5,378 bases of DNA from Cyanobacteria bacterium UBA8156 (GTDB lineage: Bacteria; Cyanobacteriota; Cyanobacteriia; Pseudanabaenales; Pseudanabaenaceae). Location of the stretch: NCBI GenBank assembly GCA_003456125.1, contig DMPD01000223.1, positions 1-5,378 on the forward strand. Reading direction: 5' to 3'. Of this stretch, positions 1-5,378 are shown one piece after another. Numbering within the stretch: position 1 is the first letter of the stretch; each line of letters opens with the position of its first letter. Below the pieces are notes generated by a model that saw only the letters and a program-made list of their open reading frames with translations, searched no databases and was not told the origin of the DNA. The translations under genes and the position numbers were made by a program.

Positions 1-1
1 T

Positions 2-121
2 GTGTGCGTTGCGCCCGAGTGGCCTCACTGGGCCAACCGATCCGGCGGTGAAGATTACGGCGGCTACCAACTAGCGATCGCCCGCCATCAATGGCAAAGA
101 TCGCCCCAGGGATTGCGATGA
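2..121 (+). CDS. 3' end of an unidentified gene (partial)
   Basis: This frame is open from the left edge and stops at TGA 119-121, giving the last 39 residues of a protein whose start lies outside the window. The tail begins VCVAPEWPHWANRSGG and ends QWQRSPQGLR. It is preferred over the other forward frames because codon third positions are mostly G or C, and because the HIP1 octamer at 74-81 is read as Ala-Ile-Ala, the usual reading in cyanobacterial genes. The alternative forward frame stops at TAG 72-74 and cannot be excluded. No family is recognised. It does not resemble the HpsA C-terminus as far as I recall it, so this is probably an unrelated neighbour and not the first gene of the hps operon. 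Confidence 0.42.
   Translation: MCVAPEWPHWANRSGGEDYGGYQLAIARHQWQRSPQGLR
74..81. repeat. HIP1 octamer GCGATCGC
   Basis: An exact copy of the highly iterated palindrome of cyanobacteria. It lies inside the partial upstream gene and is read there as Ala-Ile-Ala. The next exact copy is not met until 4155. Confidence 0.9.
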
Positions 122-217
122 GGTGGGGGCCCCGCCGAACACCGCTTTCCCGGGGTTCCCGACCAACCCGCCGACCCCCTTACCGGCGACGGTATACGGC
201 CCCTAAAGGAAGTGGTA

Positions 218-241
218 TATTCCCTCCATCTGGGGGGAATA
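218..241. repeat. Imperfect inverted repeat over the hpsB promoter
   Basis: The left arm TATTCCCTCCA (218-228) pairs with TGGGGGGAATA (231-241) through 11 positions. The only non-Watson-Crick pair is a T-G at 225/234. With a realistic 4-nt loop the stem is 10 bp. There is no T-run after it, so an intrinsic terminator is unlikely. The right arm contains the start of the GGGAATACT promoter box. On the opposite strand the left arm reads GGGAATATA, a near copy of that box. It could be an operator for a dimeric regulator, a pair of divergent promoter boxes, or chance. Confidence 0.5.
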
Positions 242-243
242 CT
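235..243 (+). promoter_or_regulatory. Putative J-Box (SigJ-type extended -10) of the hps operon
   Basis: The sequence GGGAATACT lies 72 bases upstream of the hpsB start codon. As I recall it, this is the consensus of the J-Box, the extended -10 element of hormogonium genes that depend on the sigma factor SigJ in Nostoc punctiforme; hps genes belong to that regulon. The hexamer AATACT (238-243) would place transcription initiation near 249-251, giving a leader of about 65 nt. No convincing -35 hexamer is visible, which fits an extended -10 promoter. The match and position are seen directly; SigJ control is inferred. Confidence 0.6.
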
Positions 244-272
244 GGCAACAAGTCTGGGGTGGTTTGCGTTCA

Positions 273-311
273 AGCACAAGACCAGCACAAGGATAGAAAC
301 CGAGGATAGAA
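273..311 (+). repeat. Two short direct-repeat pairs in the hpsB leader
   Basis: AGCACAAG occurs at 273-280 and 284-291 (11-nt period). AGGATAGAA occurs at 290-298 and 303-311 (13-nt period). The second copy of AGGATAGAA supplies the Shine-Dalgarno core AGGA (303-306), 8 nt before the GTG start at 315. The first copy is a second Shine-Dalgarno-like site too far upstream for that start. Small slippage duplications are the simplest explanation. Confidence 0.5.
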
Positions 312-314
312 GCC

Positions 315-1172
315 GTGTCCAAACATCCACAAAAAAATGAACATTGGCTGTTGTGGCGATGGTTGCTGGCGGTGAAGCCCCTTGCGACCAATCGTGCCCC
401 AGACGCTGGCTTTTCCTTGGTGGAGTCGTTGTTGGCGGTGGTGGTCACTGGCATTATTTTTGTGGCCCTGGCCACGGCGGCGGCCATCTCGGTGGGGGTA
501 CGGGTGCAAGCCCGGCGGATTGATTTGGCCAACCAAGCGGCCCGCAGCTACATCGATGGGGTGCGCAGCGGCATTATCGATACCGCCGATTTCCCGCCGG
601 CTTTGCGGTTTACCCTGACGACCACGGGTGGATTTTCGGGCGTGGCTCCGATTACCGCTGCTCAGCTCAACGATTCGGATTGGTTCAACCCAACTCCACC
701 GCCGGGTACAGGGGCGGTGCGCGGGATTCGGGTGGATACCAACGGCAATGGTTTTAGCTTCAACGACCCAAACGATCTGATCCTGCAACCCATGCGCTCT
801 TCCTTTGTGGTGGCCCCTGGCTCTCCTGCAACCCTAGAGGCTGCAACCTTTCCGAAGTCGCCTACGGAACTGATCAACGCACGGCGAGCGTTGGAACGGC
901 AAGGGTTTGCCTTGGCGGTGCGGGTATACCGGGCGGATGCGTTTGGGGGACCGGGGGGCCCGATTCTGACAACAGCGAATACGGCGGGGACGGTTTTGCG
1001 AAACAACGATCCGCCCTGCAATCGCTTTACGAACTTTACAAGTACCGGAAACATTTCATTTCAAGGGGCACTACCCGACAGGCGGTGTCCTTTGGTCACC
1101 CATTCGTCGCAGGTGTTTTTGAGCACCGGCAACTTCCGAGACTTGCAGCAAAACTTAAACCAGCAGAATTAG
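315..1172 (+). CDS. hpsB: HpsB, hormogonium polysaccharide secretion pseudopilin
   Basis: A 285-residue type IV pilin-like minor subunit, expected in the inner membrane and then in a pseudopilus supporting polysaccharide secretion and gliding. The prepilin signal is GFSLVE with predicted cleavage between G32 and F33 and Glu at mature +5 (E37), followed by a hydrophobic helix (about 35-58). The segment VQARRIDLANQAARSYIDGVRSG (positions 504-572), directly after the helix, is the part I recognise as typical of HpsB. The ectodomain has a D141-TNGNG loop, a NDPND turn and two cysteines (C235, C258) that could form a disulfide. The start is GTG with a good upstream AGGA; an in-frame GTG at 372 would give a shorter 13-residue leader but has a poorer ribosome site. 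It is the first gene of a compact pseudopilin operon and ends 13 nt before the favoured hpsC start. HpsB identity is from remembered family sequence, not a search. Confidence 0.87.
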   Translation: MSKHPQKNEHWLLWRWLLAVKPLATNRAPDAGFSLVESLLAVVVTGIIFVALATAAAISVGVRVQARRIDLANQAARSYIDGVRSGIIDTADFPPALRFTLTTTGGFSGVAPITAAQLNDSDWFNPTPPPGTGAVRGIRVDTNGNGFSFNDPNDLILQPMRSSFVVAPGSPATLEAATFPKSPTELINARRALERQGFALAVRVYRADAFGGPGGPILTTANTAGTVLRNNDPPCNRFTNFTSTGNISFQGALPDRRCPLVTHSSQVFLSTGNFRDLQQNLNQQN

Positions 1173-1176
1173 GGAG
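1171..1176 (+). promoter_or_regulatory. Ribosome binding site deciding the hpsC start
   Basis: AGGGAG overlaps the hpsB stop codon. It lies directly against the ATG at 1177, too close to serve it, but 9 nt from the in-frame GTG at 1186. This favours GTG 1186 as the true start of hpsC and implies translational coupling with hpsB. Confidence 0.6.
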
Positions 1177-1185
1177 ATGCTAGCT

Positions 1186-2652
1186 GTGAAACCGTTGAAA
1201 ATGCTGTGGCGACTCTGGCGGAAGCCTGCTGCTCCGAGCAGTCTTGGTAAAAGCACGGCGGGGTTTACCCTGATTGAACTGTTGGTGGCGTTGCTGATCG
1301 GTTCGCTGATCATCAGTTCGCTGTTGTTTGTGTTGGTGCGGTTCTTGGATGCCTCGCGCCGGGAAGAAGCGAAGGTGGCCACCCAAGAAGAATTGCAGGC
1401 AGCACTCAACTTCATTGCCGACGATTTGCAGGAAGCGGTGTACATCTACAACGCCGACGGGATCGAGCGGGACTCGACACAAAACCCGCCTGGTATTCGC
1501 GATCAGTTGCCCCACGTGACCAACCCATCCTCTGAGGTTTGCCCAGGTCCTACGGGGTCTCCGGCAGATCGGCGTTGTACGCCCGTTTTGGTGTTTTGGA
1601 AGCGCCAAGTATACGATGCCAACGAAGAGATTAGTGACAGCGATTCTCGGTATGGCGGATGCGTGGAATATGTGAGTCCCAGTGCTTGCGACGACGATCC
1701 CGATCCAAACCGCTTCCGGGCTCGTGGTACCGATAAATTCACCTATTCCTTGGTGGCTTACTACATTTCCCGTGGGCAAACCGCAACCGTACCTGCTCGC
1801 ACAGCACGTCTTTTGCGTTGGGAGTTAAAGGGAGGAATTCCTTGGTCATGTGCCGTTGACCCTTCGCCGACGGCGTTCACCAATGCGACCGACTGCCCGA
1901 TTGCTCCAGGCCAGCGTGTGGATCGCAACGGCAACAACGTGACCGTTGCGGCGCTGACCACACCGATTCAATCGGTAGTCTATGCGGATTTACGGGATTC
2001 GGCAATTTATACGGTGCGTCCCGATCAGGGTTTTGTATCACCTACGTCCACCATTGCCGCAACATTTGGCACCTTGGGACAACGGATGAATCAATGGCGG
2101 CGCTTTACTGCCAGCTACAACTTGAGCACCAACCCCTATCGCGTGCTGATTGATTATTTTGACGATACGGCGTACAACCCGGTACACGATAACGGTACGG
2201 CTCCTACCCTTAGCCTGATCAGTGTCACCGCAGGAGATGATGTGTTTGATACCGGTGTCCAGCCAAATGTGGCGGCGGTAGCCAACAATGTTGGGGGAGC
2301 TGAGCAAACCAACTTGGATTGCAACGATCCGGATCGAGGCATCGGCAACAACGATCCCAACCTTGGGACGGCGTTGCAGGCAGAATTTGCCCAGCGCGTG
2401 CCCTCCACGTTCGACCCAACCCAAGTTCGCTCCACTATTGCAGGGGATAGGGTAAATCCTTCGGGCCTCAGTAGTTTTTATGTGTGTGTGAATTCTAGAC
2501 GCAATGCGGTACGTGTGTACCTGCGTGGCAATGCTTGGGCGCGCGTTGTGGGTGGCGATCCAGACTCACGCCTGCCCAGGGCAAATCAAGAAAGCTTTTT
2601 CATCACGCAAAACGTACGGGCTTTTGGCCGGGGGGTACTCAATGTTGAGTAG
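1186..2652 (+). CDS. hpsC: HpsC, hormogonium polysaccharide secretion pseudopilin
   Basis: A large pilin-like protein of 488 residues from GTG 1186 (491 if ATG 1177 is used; 1186 is preferred on ribosome-site spacing). The signal GFTLIE gives predicted cleavage at G26/F27 with E31 at mature +5, then a hydrophobic helix (about 28-52). The following RREEAKVATQEELQAALNFI and the DDLQEAVYIYN stretch are the HpsC/GspJ-like features I recognise. The C-terminal domain is much longer than in ordinary pseudopilins and should lie in the periplasm or outside. It has eight cysteines (119, 131, 159, 168, 222, 237, 379, 434), the first six in close pairs that suggest disulfide-closed loops. Acidic/Asn-rich turns (CDDDPDPN, D246-RNGNN, CNDPDRGIGNNDPN) could bind Ca2+, which is an inference. 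GspJ-type subunits usually sit at the tip of pseudopili, so a tip or adaptor role is plausible. The gene overlaps the next one by 11 nt. Confidence 0.87.
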   Translation: MKPLKMLWRLWRKPAAPSSLGKSTAGFTLIELLVALLIGSLIISSLLFVLVRFLDASRREEAKVATQEELQAALNFIADDLQEAVYIYNADGIERDSTQNPPGIRDQLPHVTNPSSEVCPGPTGSPADRRCTPVLVFWKRQVYDANEEISDSDSRYGGCVEYVSPSACDDDPDPNRFRARGTDKFTYSLVAYYISRGQTATVPARTARLLRWELKGGIPWSCAVDPSPTAFTNATDCPIAPGQRVDRNGNNVTVAALTTPIQSVVYADLRDSAIYTVRPDQGFVSPTSTIAATFGTLGQRMNQWRRFTASYNLSTNPYRVLIDYFDDTAYNPVHDNGTAPTLSLISVTAGDDVFDTGVQPNVAAVANNVGGAEQTNLDCNDPDRGIGNNDPNLGTALQAEFAQRVPSTFDPTQVRSTIAGDRVNPSGLSSFYVCVNSRRNAVRVYLRGNAWARVVGGDPDSRLPRANQESFFITQNVRAFGRGVLNVE

Positions 2653-3292
2653 TTTGTTTGTCCGTAAACTAATGCTCCATTTCGCGGGACGCACCCGGGA
2701 AAAGCATTCACAAGGCTTCACCATTTTAGAAGTCTTGGTGGTGGTGGTTATCATTGGCGTTCTGGCAGCAGTAGCCGTACCGGGTTGGTTGACATTTTCT
2801 CGCAACCAGCGGCTCAATGCAGCTCAGATTGAAGTTTTCAATGCCATCAAAGAAGCGCAAAGCCAAGCCAAGCGAATCCAAACCCGTTATCAAGTGAGCT
2901 TCTCCGAGAATCCTTCAACCGGTGCGGTGCGGATTGCTGTACACCGGCAGAATCCAGAAGGCGCTCTGATCAACTGGAATACACTGATCTGGGAGCGGGA
3001 GTTGTCTCGCGATATTCGGATGAAAGGGGTTTCCACGGATTATCCGGCCACAGGGAATCCACCACCAGTAATCAGCGATGCTGGCAATGTCCCTCCCTAT
3101 CTGGTGCGGGGCTGGCGTTTTGATGAGAAAGCCCAGTTTCGGAGTGTTCTAAATACCATTGTTGTACTCCGTACCGAGCCCCGTACGGCTGAGCGTCGAT
3201 GTATTTTAATTGGGTCAGTTTTGGGTGGGATTGAAGTGATCTCTACCGATATTTCGGTTCCTGCCCCTCAAAATCGTAATTGCGAAGATTAA
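2642..3292 (+). CDS. hpsD: GspH/FimT-like third pseudopilin, probably HpsD
   Basis: A 216-residue prepilin-like protein. The signal GFTILE places cleavage at G25/F26 with E30 at mature +5, followed by a Val/Ile-rich helix VLVVVVIIGVLAAVAVPGW and then FNAIKEAQSQAKRIQTRYQV, the usual GspH/FimT pattern after the helix. The C-terminal strand RRCILIGSVLGG matches the conserved end of that family. C187 and C214 may pair. ATG 2642 is chosen because it overlaps the hpsC end (coupling) and has a G-rich stretch at 2630-2635, 6 nt upstream. The frame is open further upstream to an ATG at 2504, but that lies in hpsC coding sequence and would bury the leader behind about 70 residues. The symbol rests on gene order (hpsB-hpsC-pseudopilin); the protein family is clearer than the exact name. 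Codons look more A/T-ending than in the HTTM gene downstream. Confidence 0.8.
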   Translation: MLSSLFVRKLMLHFAGRTREKHSQGFTILEVLVVVVIIGVLAAVAVPGWLTFSRNQRLNAAQIEVFNAIKEAQSQAKRIQTRYQVSFSENPSTGAVRIAVHRQNPEGALINWNTLIWERELSRDIRMKGVSTDYPATGNPPPVISDAGNVPPYLVRGWRFDEKAQFRSVLNTIVVLRTEPRTAERRCILIGSVLGGIEVISTDISVPAPQNRNCED

Positions 3293-3378
3293 AGTCAACT
3301 AGACTCTCCTTCTATAGAAAACAGCAAGATTGGCTTTGAAGGGAAGAGCAGTACACAGAATGTGGAAAGTTCTGGCGT
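3293..3378 (+). other. Spacer between the pseudopilin operon and the HTTM pair
   Basis: No clear terminator or strong promoter is seen. The only structures are a weak 4-bp hairpin (AGTC 3293-3296 with GACT 3302-3305) and the perfect 10-bp palindrome TTCTATAGAA (3310-3319). GGAAAG at 3364-3369 is a reasonable ribosome site for the ATG at 3379. Read-through from hpsD is possible but cannot be shown. Confidence 0.4.
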
Positions 3379-3924
3379 ATGTCCAAGGCAAAGAAGGCGC
3401 TATTGTCGTTGTTTATCCTCTGGGTGTTGTGGGTGCAAATTGCCCCCAACCTTGAGATACCGCTGACCTACCTGCCCTTGCAAGAAGGCGTGACGGTTTA
3501 CAACCAGGTAGCCGCAACGGTGAACCGGGGGTTGTGGTTGGGACATCGGGCGGCGTGGCTGGCGGGCTTGACGGGGAAATGGCGGATGTTTGCGCCGGTG
3601 GATCGCTTCAATTGGCGGATGGAATTTGTGGGGATAGATGCTGCGGGTGCCGAAACCGTATTGCGGCCGGCATACCCCAAACGCACTTTTTGGGAGCGCA
3701 ACCTGTTTGATTTCCGCAACCAAAAGCTGGAGCTGAACATTTACAGCAACGAGCCGTTGCGGCGGGAGTTTGCGCGATCTTTCTGCCGGACTGATACCCA
3801 AAAGGTGCGGGTGGATTTGCTGAGCCGCAACATCTTGTCACCGACGGAGGCACGAGCTAAGGGGCAATACCTGAGCGACGAGCTGCGGGTAAATGGGCTG
3901 ATGGGAGAGTTTCCATGTTCGTGA
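3379..3924 (+). CDS. Small membrane-anchored protein, partner of the HTTM protein
   Basis: A 181-residue protein of no named family that I recognise. After a lysine-rich N-terminus (MSKAKK) there is one hydrophobic segment (about 7-24, LLSLFILWVLWVQI), so it is a signal anchor or single-pass membrane protein with the rest probably in the periplasm. The motif GKWRMFAPVDRFNWRMEF (66-83) is the clearest clue: W-x-MFAP followed by a basic, strand-like stretch is common in proteins encoded beside or fused to HTTM-domain membrane proteins. Two cysteines (C136, C180) are present. The stop overlaps the next gene by 10 nt (ATG 3915), which indicates coupled translation and probably a complex. Its function is unknown; a soluble partner or substrate-presenting subunit for the HTTM protein is an inference. 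Confidence 0.8.
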   Translation: MSKAKKALLSLFILWVLWVQIAPNLEIPLTYLPLQEGVTVYNQVAATVNRGLWLGHRAAWLAGLTGKWRMFAPVDRFNWRMEFVGIDAAGAETVLRPAYPKRTFWERNLFDFRNQKLELNIYSNEPLRREFARSFCRTDTQKVRVDLLSRNILSPTEARAKGQYLSDELRVNGLMGEFPCS

Positions 3925-5378
3925 GGACGATCGCCCAAGGGCAACGGCTGTGGGCGTGGGGAACACAGCGCTGGGATCGGTTTTGGTTTGCGGAGGCGGG
4001 TACCCATTCCCTGGGGGCCATGCGCATCGCCCTGGGATTGTTTGTGTTGCAAATGCTGGTGTGCAGCATCCCCAACTGGCAAAAGTTTTACGGCCCCGAT
4101 GGCTATTTGCCCCTGACCGCTTACATCGAGTCTATGAACGGGTTTGCCGATGCGGCGATCGCTTCGGTCTTGGCATGGTCGGCCGATCCGCTCTGGCCCT
4201 GGGTGGTGTTTGGGGTGGGGGTGGTCAGTGCGATCGTCTTTACGGTGGGCATCCAAACTCGGGTGGCTACGGTGGTGTTGTTTGCGGTGTGGGCTTCGCT
4301 GTTGCACCGCAGTTTGACCCTGGTCAACGGTCAGGATCAAATTGTGAAATTGCTGTTGTTTTTCGGCTGTTTTGCACCGCTGGGCCGCAGCTACTCTTGG
4401 GATGGCTGGTGGGCGAAAAAGCACAAGCAACCTTGGCCGGAAGTGGCTCCGGTGTGGCCCACGCGCCTGATGCAGGTTTCGATCGCCTTTGTGTACTTGT
4501 TTTCGGCCCCGGCGAAGTGGAACGATGACATCATGTGGCGCAACGGCTTGGCGATCTACTACGTCACCCTGTCCGATCGCTGGTTTCGCTTCCCGGATGT
4601 CACGCTGTTTCAGAACATCCCGTTCAGCATATTTTCGACCTACAGCGCCCTGGCTACGGAAATGGGTTTTCCGTTGTTGGTGTGGTTCAAGCCTCTGCGG
4701 CCGTGGGTGCTGATGGCGATCGCGAGCCTGCATTTCGGCATCTGCATTTTGCTGAGCGAGTCGGTATGGCACTTCAACATGGCGATGCTGGTTTCTTTTC
4801 TCGCGTTTGTCGATCCGCCGGTGATGCGCCGATTTGGGCGGCGGTTCTCGGTCGAGGGCCGGCGACGGTTGCGCTGGGTACTGCGTCGCTACCGCCAACA
4901 ACAGGGCCCCCGCTTGCAAGGCTGGATTTACCTGCGCGCGCTGCGGGCCCACGCGCTATCTTGGGGGCAATACCTTGTCCAACCCCGTACCATGGCCCGC
5001 TTCGATCTGTATCGGTTTGCCCATCCGGCCCTGCGCCATCGGCTCTGTGAATTGGCGATCGCCGTGGGCAAGCAGCCGGCCCCTCCCCGCACTTTGGCGC
5101 GATCGCTCCGAGAATTTTGGCCACGGTGGACGGATTTCCACCAAATGTTGGTGTTGCCCCTCTATGCCGAAACCGCCGGGGATAGCCAAGCCCAAGAATT
5201 GGTGCAAACCGGACGGGAATTGGGCGATCGCTTTGCCCGAATCGAACATTGGCGCACGGAATACCCAGCGTGGTTGGTGGAGGCCCTGGCCTATCTCCAA
5301 GCCCTGGAAACCTTGCAACGGGAACACCTGTGGCCCGGGGTCAGCGATGGCGCTTTGGCGGCGGCCCGGGCGACAGCG
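3915..5378 (+). CDS. HTTM-domain (vitamin K-dependent carboxylase-like) membrane protein with C-terminal extension, 3' truncated by the window
   Basis: The frame is open for 488 codons from ATG 3915 to the last base; the stop lies outside the window. GGGAG (3903-3907), 7 nt upstream, supports the start. Residues about 34-300 form a multi-pass HTTM domain: R37-IALGLFVLQ first helix, YGPDGYLPL (59-67), LTLVNGQDQIVKLLLFFGCFAPLG (134-157), VYLFSAPAKW (193-202) then WRNG, and SLHFGICILL (271-280) with a final helix to FVDPP. K201 sits where human gamma-glutamyl carboxylase has its catalytic-base lysine (K218) by motif comparison, and H273 falls in the conserved late-helix histidine position. Residues 305-330 are an Arg-rich cytosolic-type linker. 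Residues about 336-488 are a soluble, mostly helical, Trp/Arg/Leu-rich region with no family recognised. HTTM proteins of bacteria have few known activities, so carboxylation of Glu is only a possibility. It is coupled to the gene upstream. Confidence 0.85.
   Translation, partial: MFVRTIAQGQRLWAWGTQRWDRFWFAEAGTHSLGAMRIALGLFVLQMLVCSIPNWQKFYGPDGYLPLTAYIESMNGFADAAIASVLAWSADPLWPWVVFGVGVVSAIVFTVGIQTRVATVVLFAVWASLLHRSLTLVNGQDQIVKLLLFFGCFAPLGRSYSWDGWWAKKHKQPWPEVAPVWPTRLMQVSIAFVYLFSAPAKWNDDIMWRNGLAIYYVTLSDRWFRFPDVTLFQNIPFSIFSTYSALATEMGFPLLVWFKPLRPWVLMAIASLHFGICILLSESVWHFNMAMLVSFLAFVDPPVMRRFGRRFSVEGRRRLRWVLRRYRQQQGPRLQGWIYLRALRAHALSWGQYLVQPRTMARFDLYRFAHPALRHRLCELAIAVGKQPAPPRTLARSLREFWPRWTDFHQMLVLPLYAETAGDSQAQELVQTGRELGDRFARIEHWRTEYPAWLVEALAYLQALETLQREHLWPGVSDGALAAARATA
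4155..5231. repeat. Cluster of five HIP1 octamers
   Basis: Exact GCGATCGC copies occur at 4155-4162, 4716-4723, 5055-5062, 5099-5106 and 5224-5231, all inside the HTTM gene. Near-copies with seven of eight bases are at 3926-3933 and 4229-4236. This density is typical of HIP1-rich cyanobacterial genomes and contrasts with the absence of exact copies between 82 and 4154. Confidence 0.88.

Noticed and set aside
181..194. Small hairpin TACCG-GCGA-CGGTA as terminator of the upstream gene
   Set aside because: The stem is only 5 bp with a GNRA-type loop and has no T-tract after it, too weak to call a terminator.
91..309. Plus-strand frame of 72 codons starting at ATG 91
   Set aside because: It overlaps the better-supported tail of the upstream gene, runs through the promoter and hairpin, and gives an Arg/Pro-rich product with no ribosome site.
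88..330. Minus-strand frame of 80 codons with a signal-peptide-like start across the hpsB promoter
   Set aside because: No Shine-Dalgarno precedes its ATG at 330. It is antisense to the leader and the hpsB start, and after the hydrophobic start the rest is Pro/Arg/Gly-rich without pattern.
270..788. Minus-strand frame of 172 codons opposite hpsB
   Set aside because: It is antisense to a clear pseudopilin gene, and its product shows no domain or motif.
2504..2641. Upstream extension of the third pseudopilin to an ATG at 2504
   Set aside because: These codons overlap hpsC in another frame, and the translation (Cys-rich, no pattern) does not resemble a prepilin leader. ATG 2642 gives a normal 25-residue leader.
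3336..3363. Possible promoter TTGAAG ... GAATGT before the 3379 gene
   Set aside because: The -10 match is poor (GAATGT) and the region has no other support, so it is not called.
3741..4952. Long open frame of 403 codons on the minus strand
   Set aside because: It lies antisense to the HTTM gene and its small partner. Its translation is rich in His, Arg, Gln and Pro with no recognisable motif, as expected from the complement of GC-rich coding sequence. The plus-strand frame gives a clear membrane protein.
3950..5050. Plus-strand frames at 3950-4528, 4489-4713 and 4535-5050
   Set aside because: They are shadow frames of the HTTM gene. Their translations are Gly/Arg/Ala-rich without pattern, while the continuous frame from 3915 has all the HTTM motifs.

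Overview
The window reads as cyanobacterial chromosome. It carries six copies of the cyanobacterial octamer GCGATCGC (HIP1). The central genes match the pseudopilin part of the hps locus (hormogonium polysaccharide secretion), known from motile filamentous cyanobacteria such as Nostoc punctiforme. A filamentous, gliding, fairly GC-rich cyanobacterium is the most likely source. The species cannot be named from the sequence.

Layout, all genes on the + strand. (1) Positions 1-121 hold the probable 3' end of an unidentified gene. (2) Positions 122-314 are intergenic. They contain an imperfect hairpin whose right arm is a GGGAATACT box, matching the extended -10 'J-Box' described for SigJ-dependent hormogonium promoters, and then a short leader with two small direct repeats. 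(3) Positions 315-3292 hold three tightly packed type IV pilin-like genes: hpsB (GTG start), hpsC (probably a GTG start at 1186) and a GspH/FimT-like third pseudopilin, probably hpsD, whose start overlaps the end of hpsC by 11 nt. (4) Positions 3293-3378 are a gap with no convincing terminator. (5) From 3379 to the right edge lies a second translationally coupled pair: a small single-pass membrane protein with a WRMFAP motif, and a long HTTM-family (vitamin K-dependent carboxylase-like) membrane protein. The HTTM frame stays open to the last base, so that gene is cut off by the window edge.

How the genes may work together: the three pseudopilins all have the class III prepilin signal (G/F with Glu at +5). 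They would be processed by prepilin peptidase and assembled with the type IV pilus machinery that drives motility and polysaccharide secretion in hormogonia. hpsA, normally expected next to hpsB, is not seen immediately upstream. The HTTM pair may be a separate transcription unit. Its association with the hps genes is positional only, but an envelope-modifying role would be compatible with it.

The least expected features are the J-Box-like promoter embedded in a hairpin, the C-terminal extension of the HTTM protein beyond the membrane domain, and the absence of HIP1 sites across the whole pseudopilin cluster despite their density in the HTTM gene. I see no tRNA, rRNA, CRISPR array, transposase or other mobile element.
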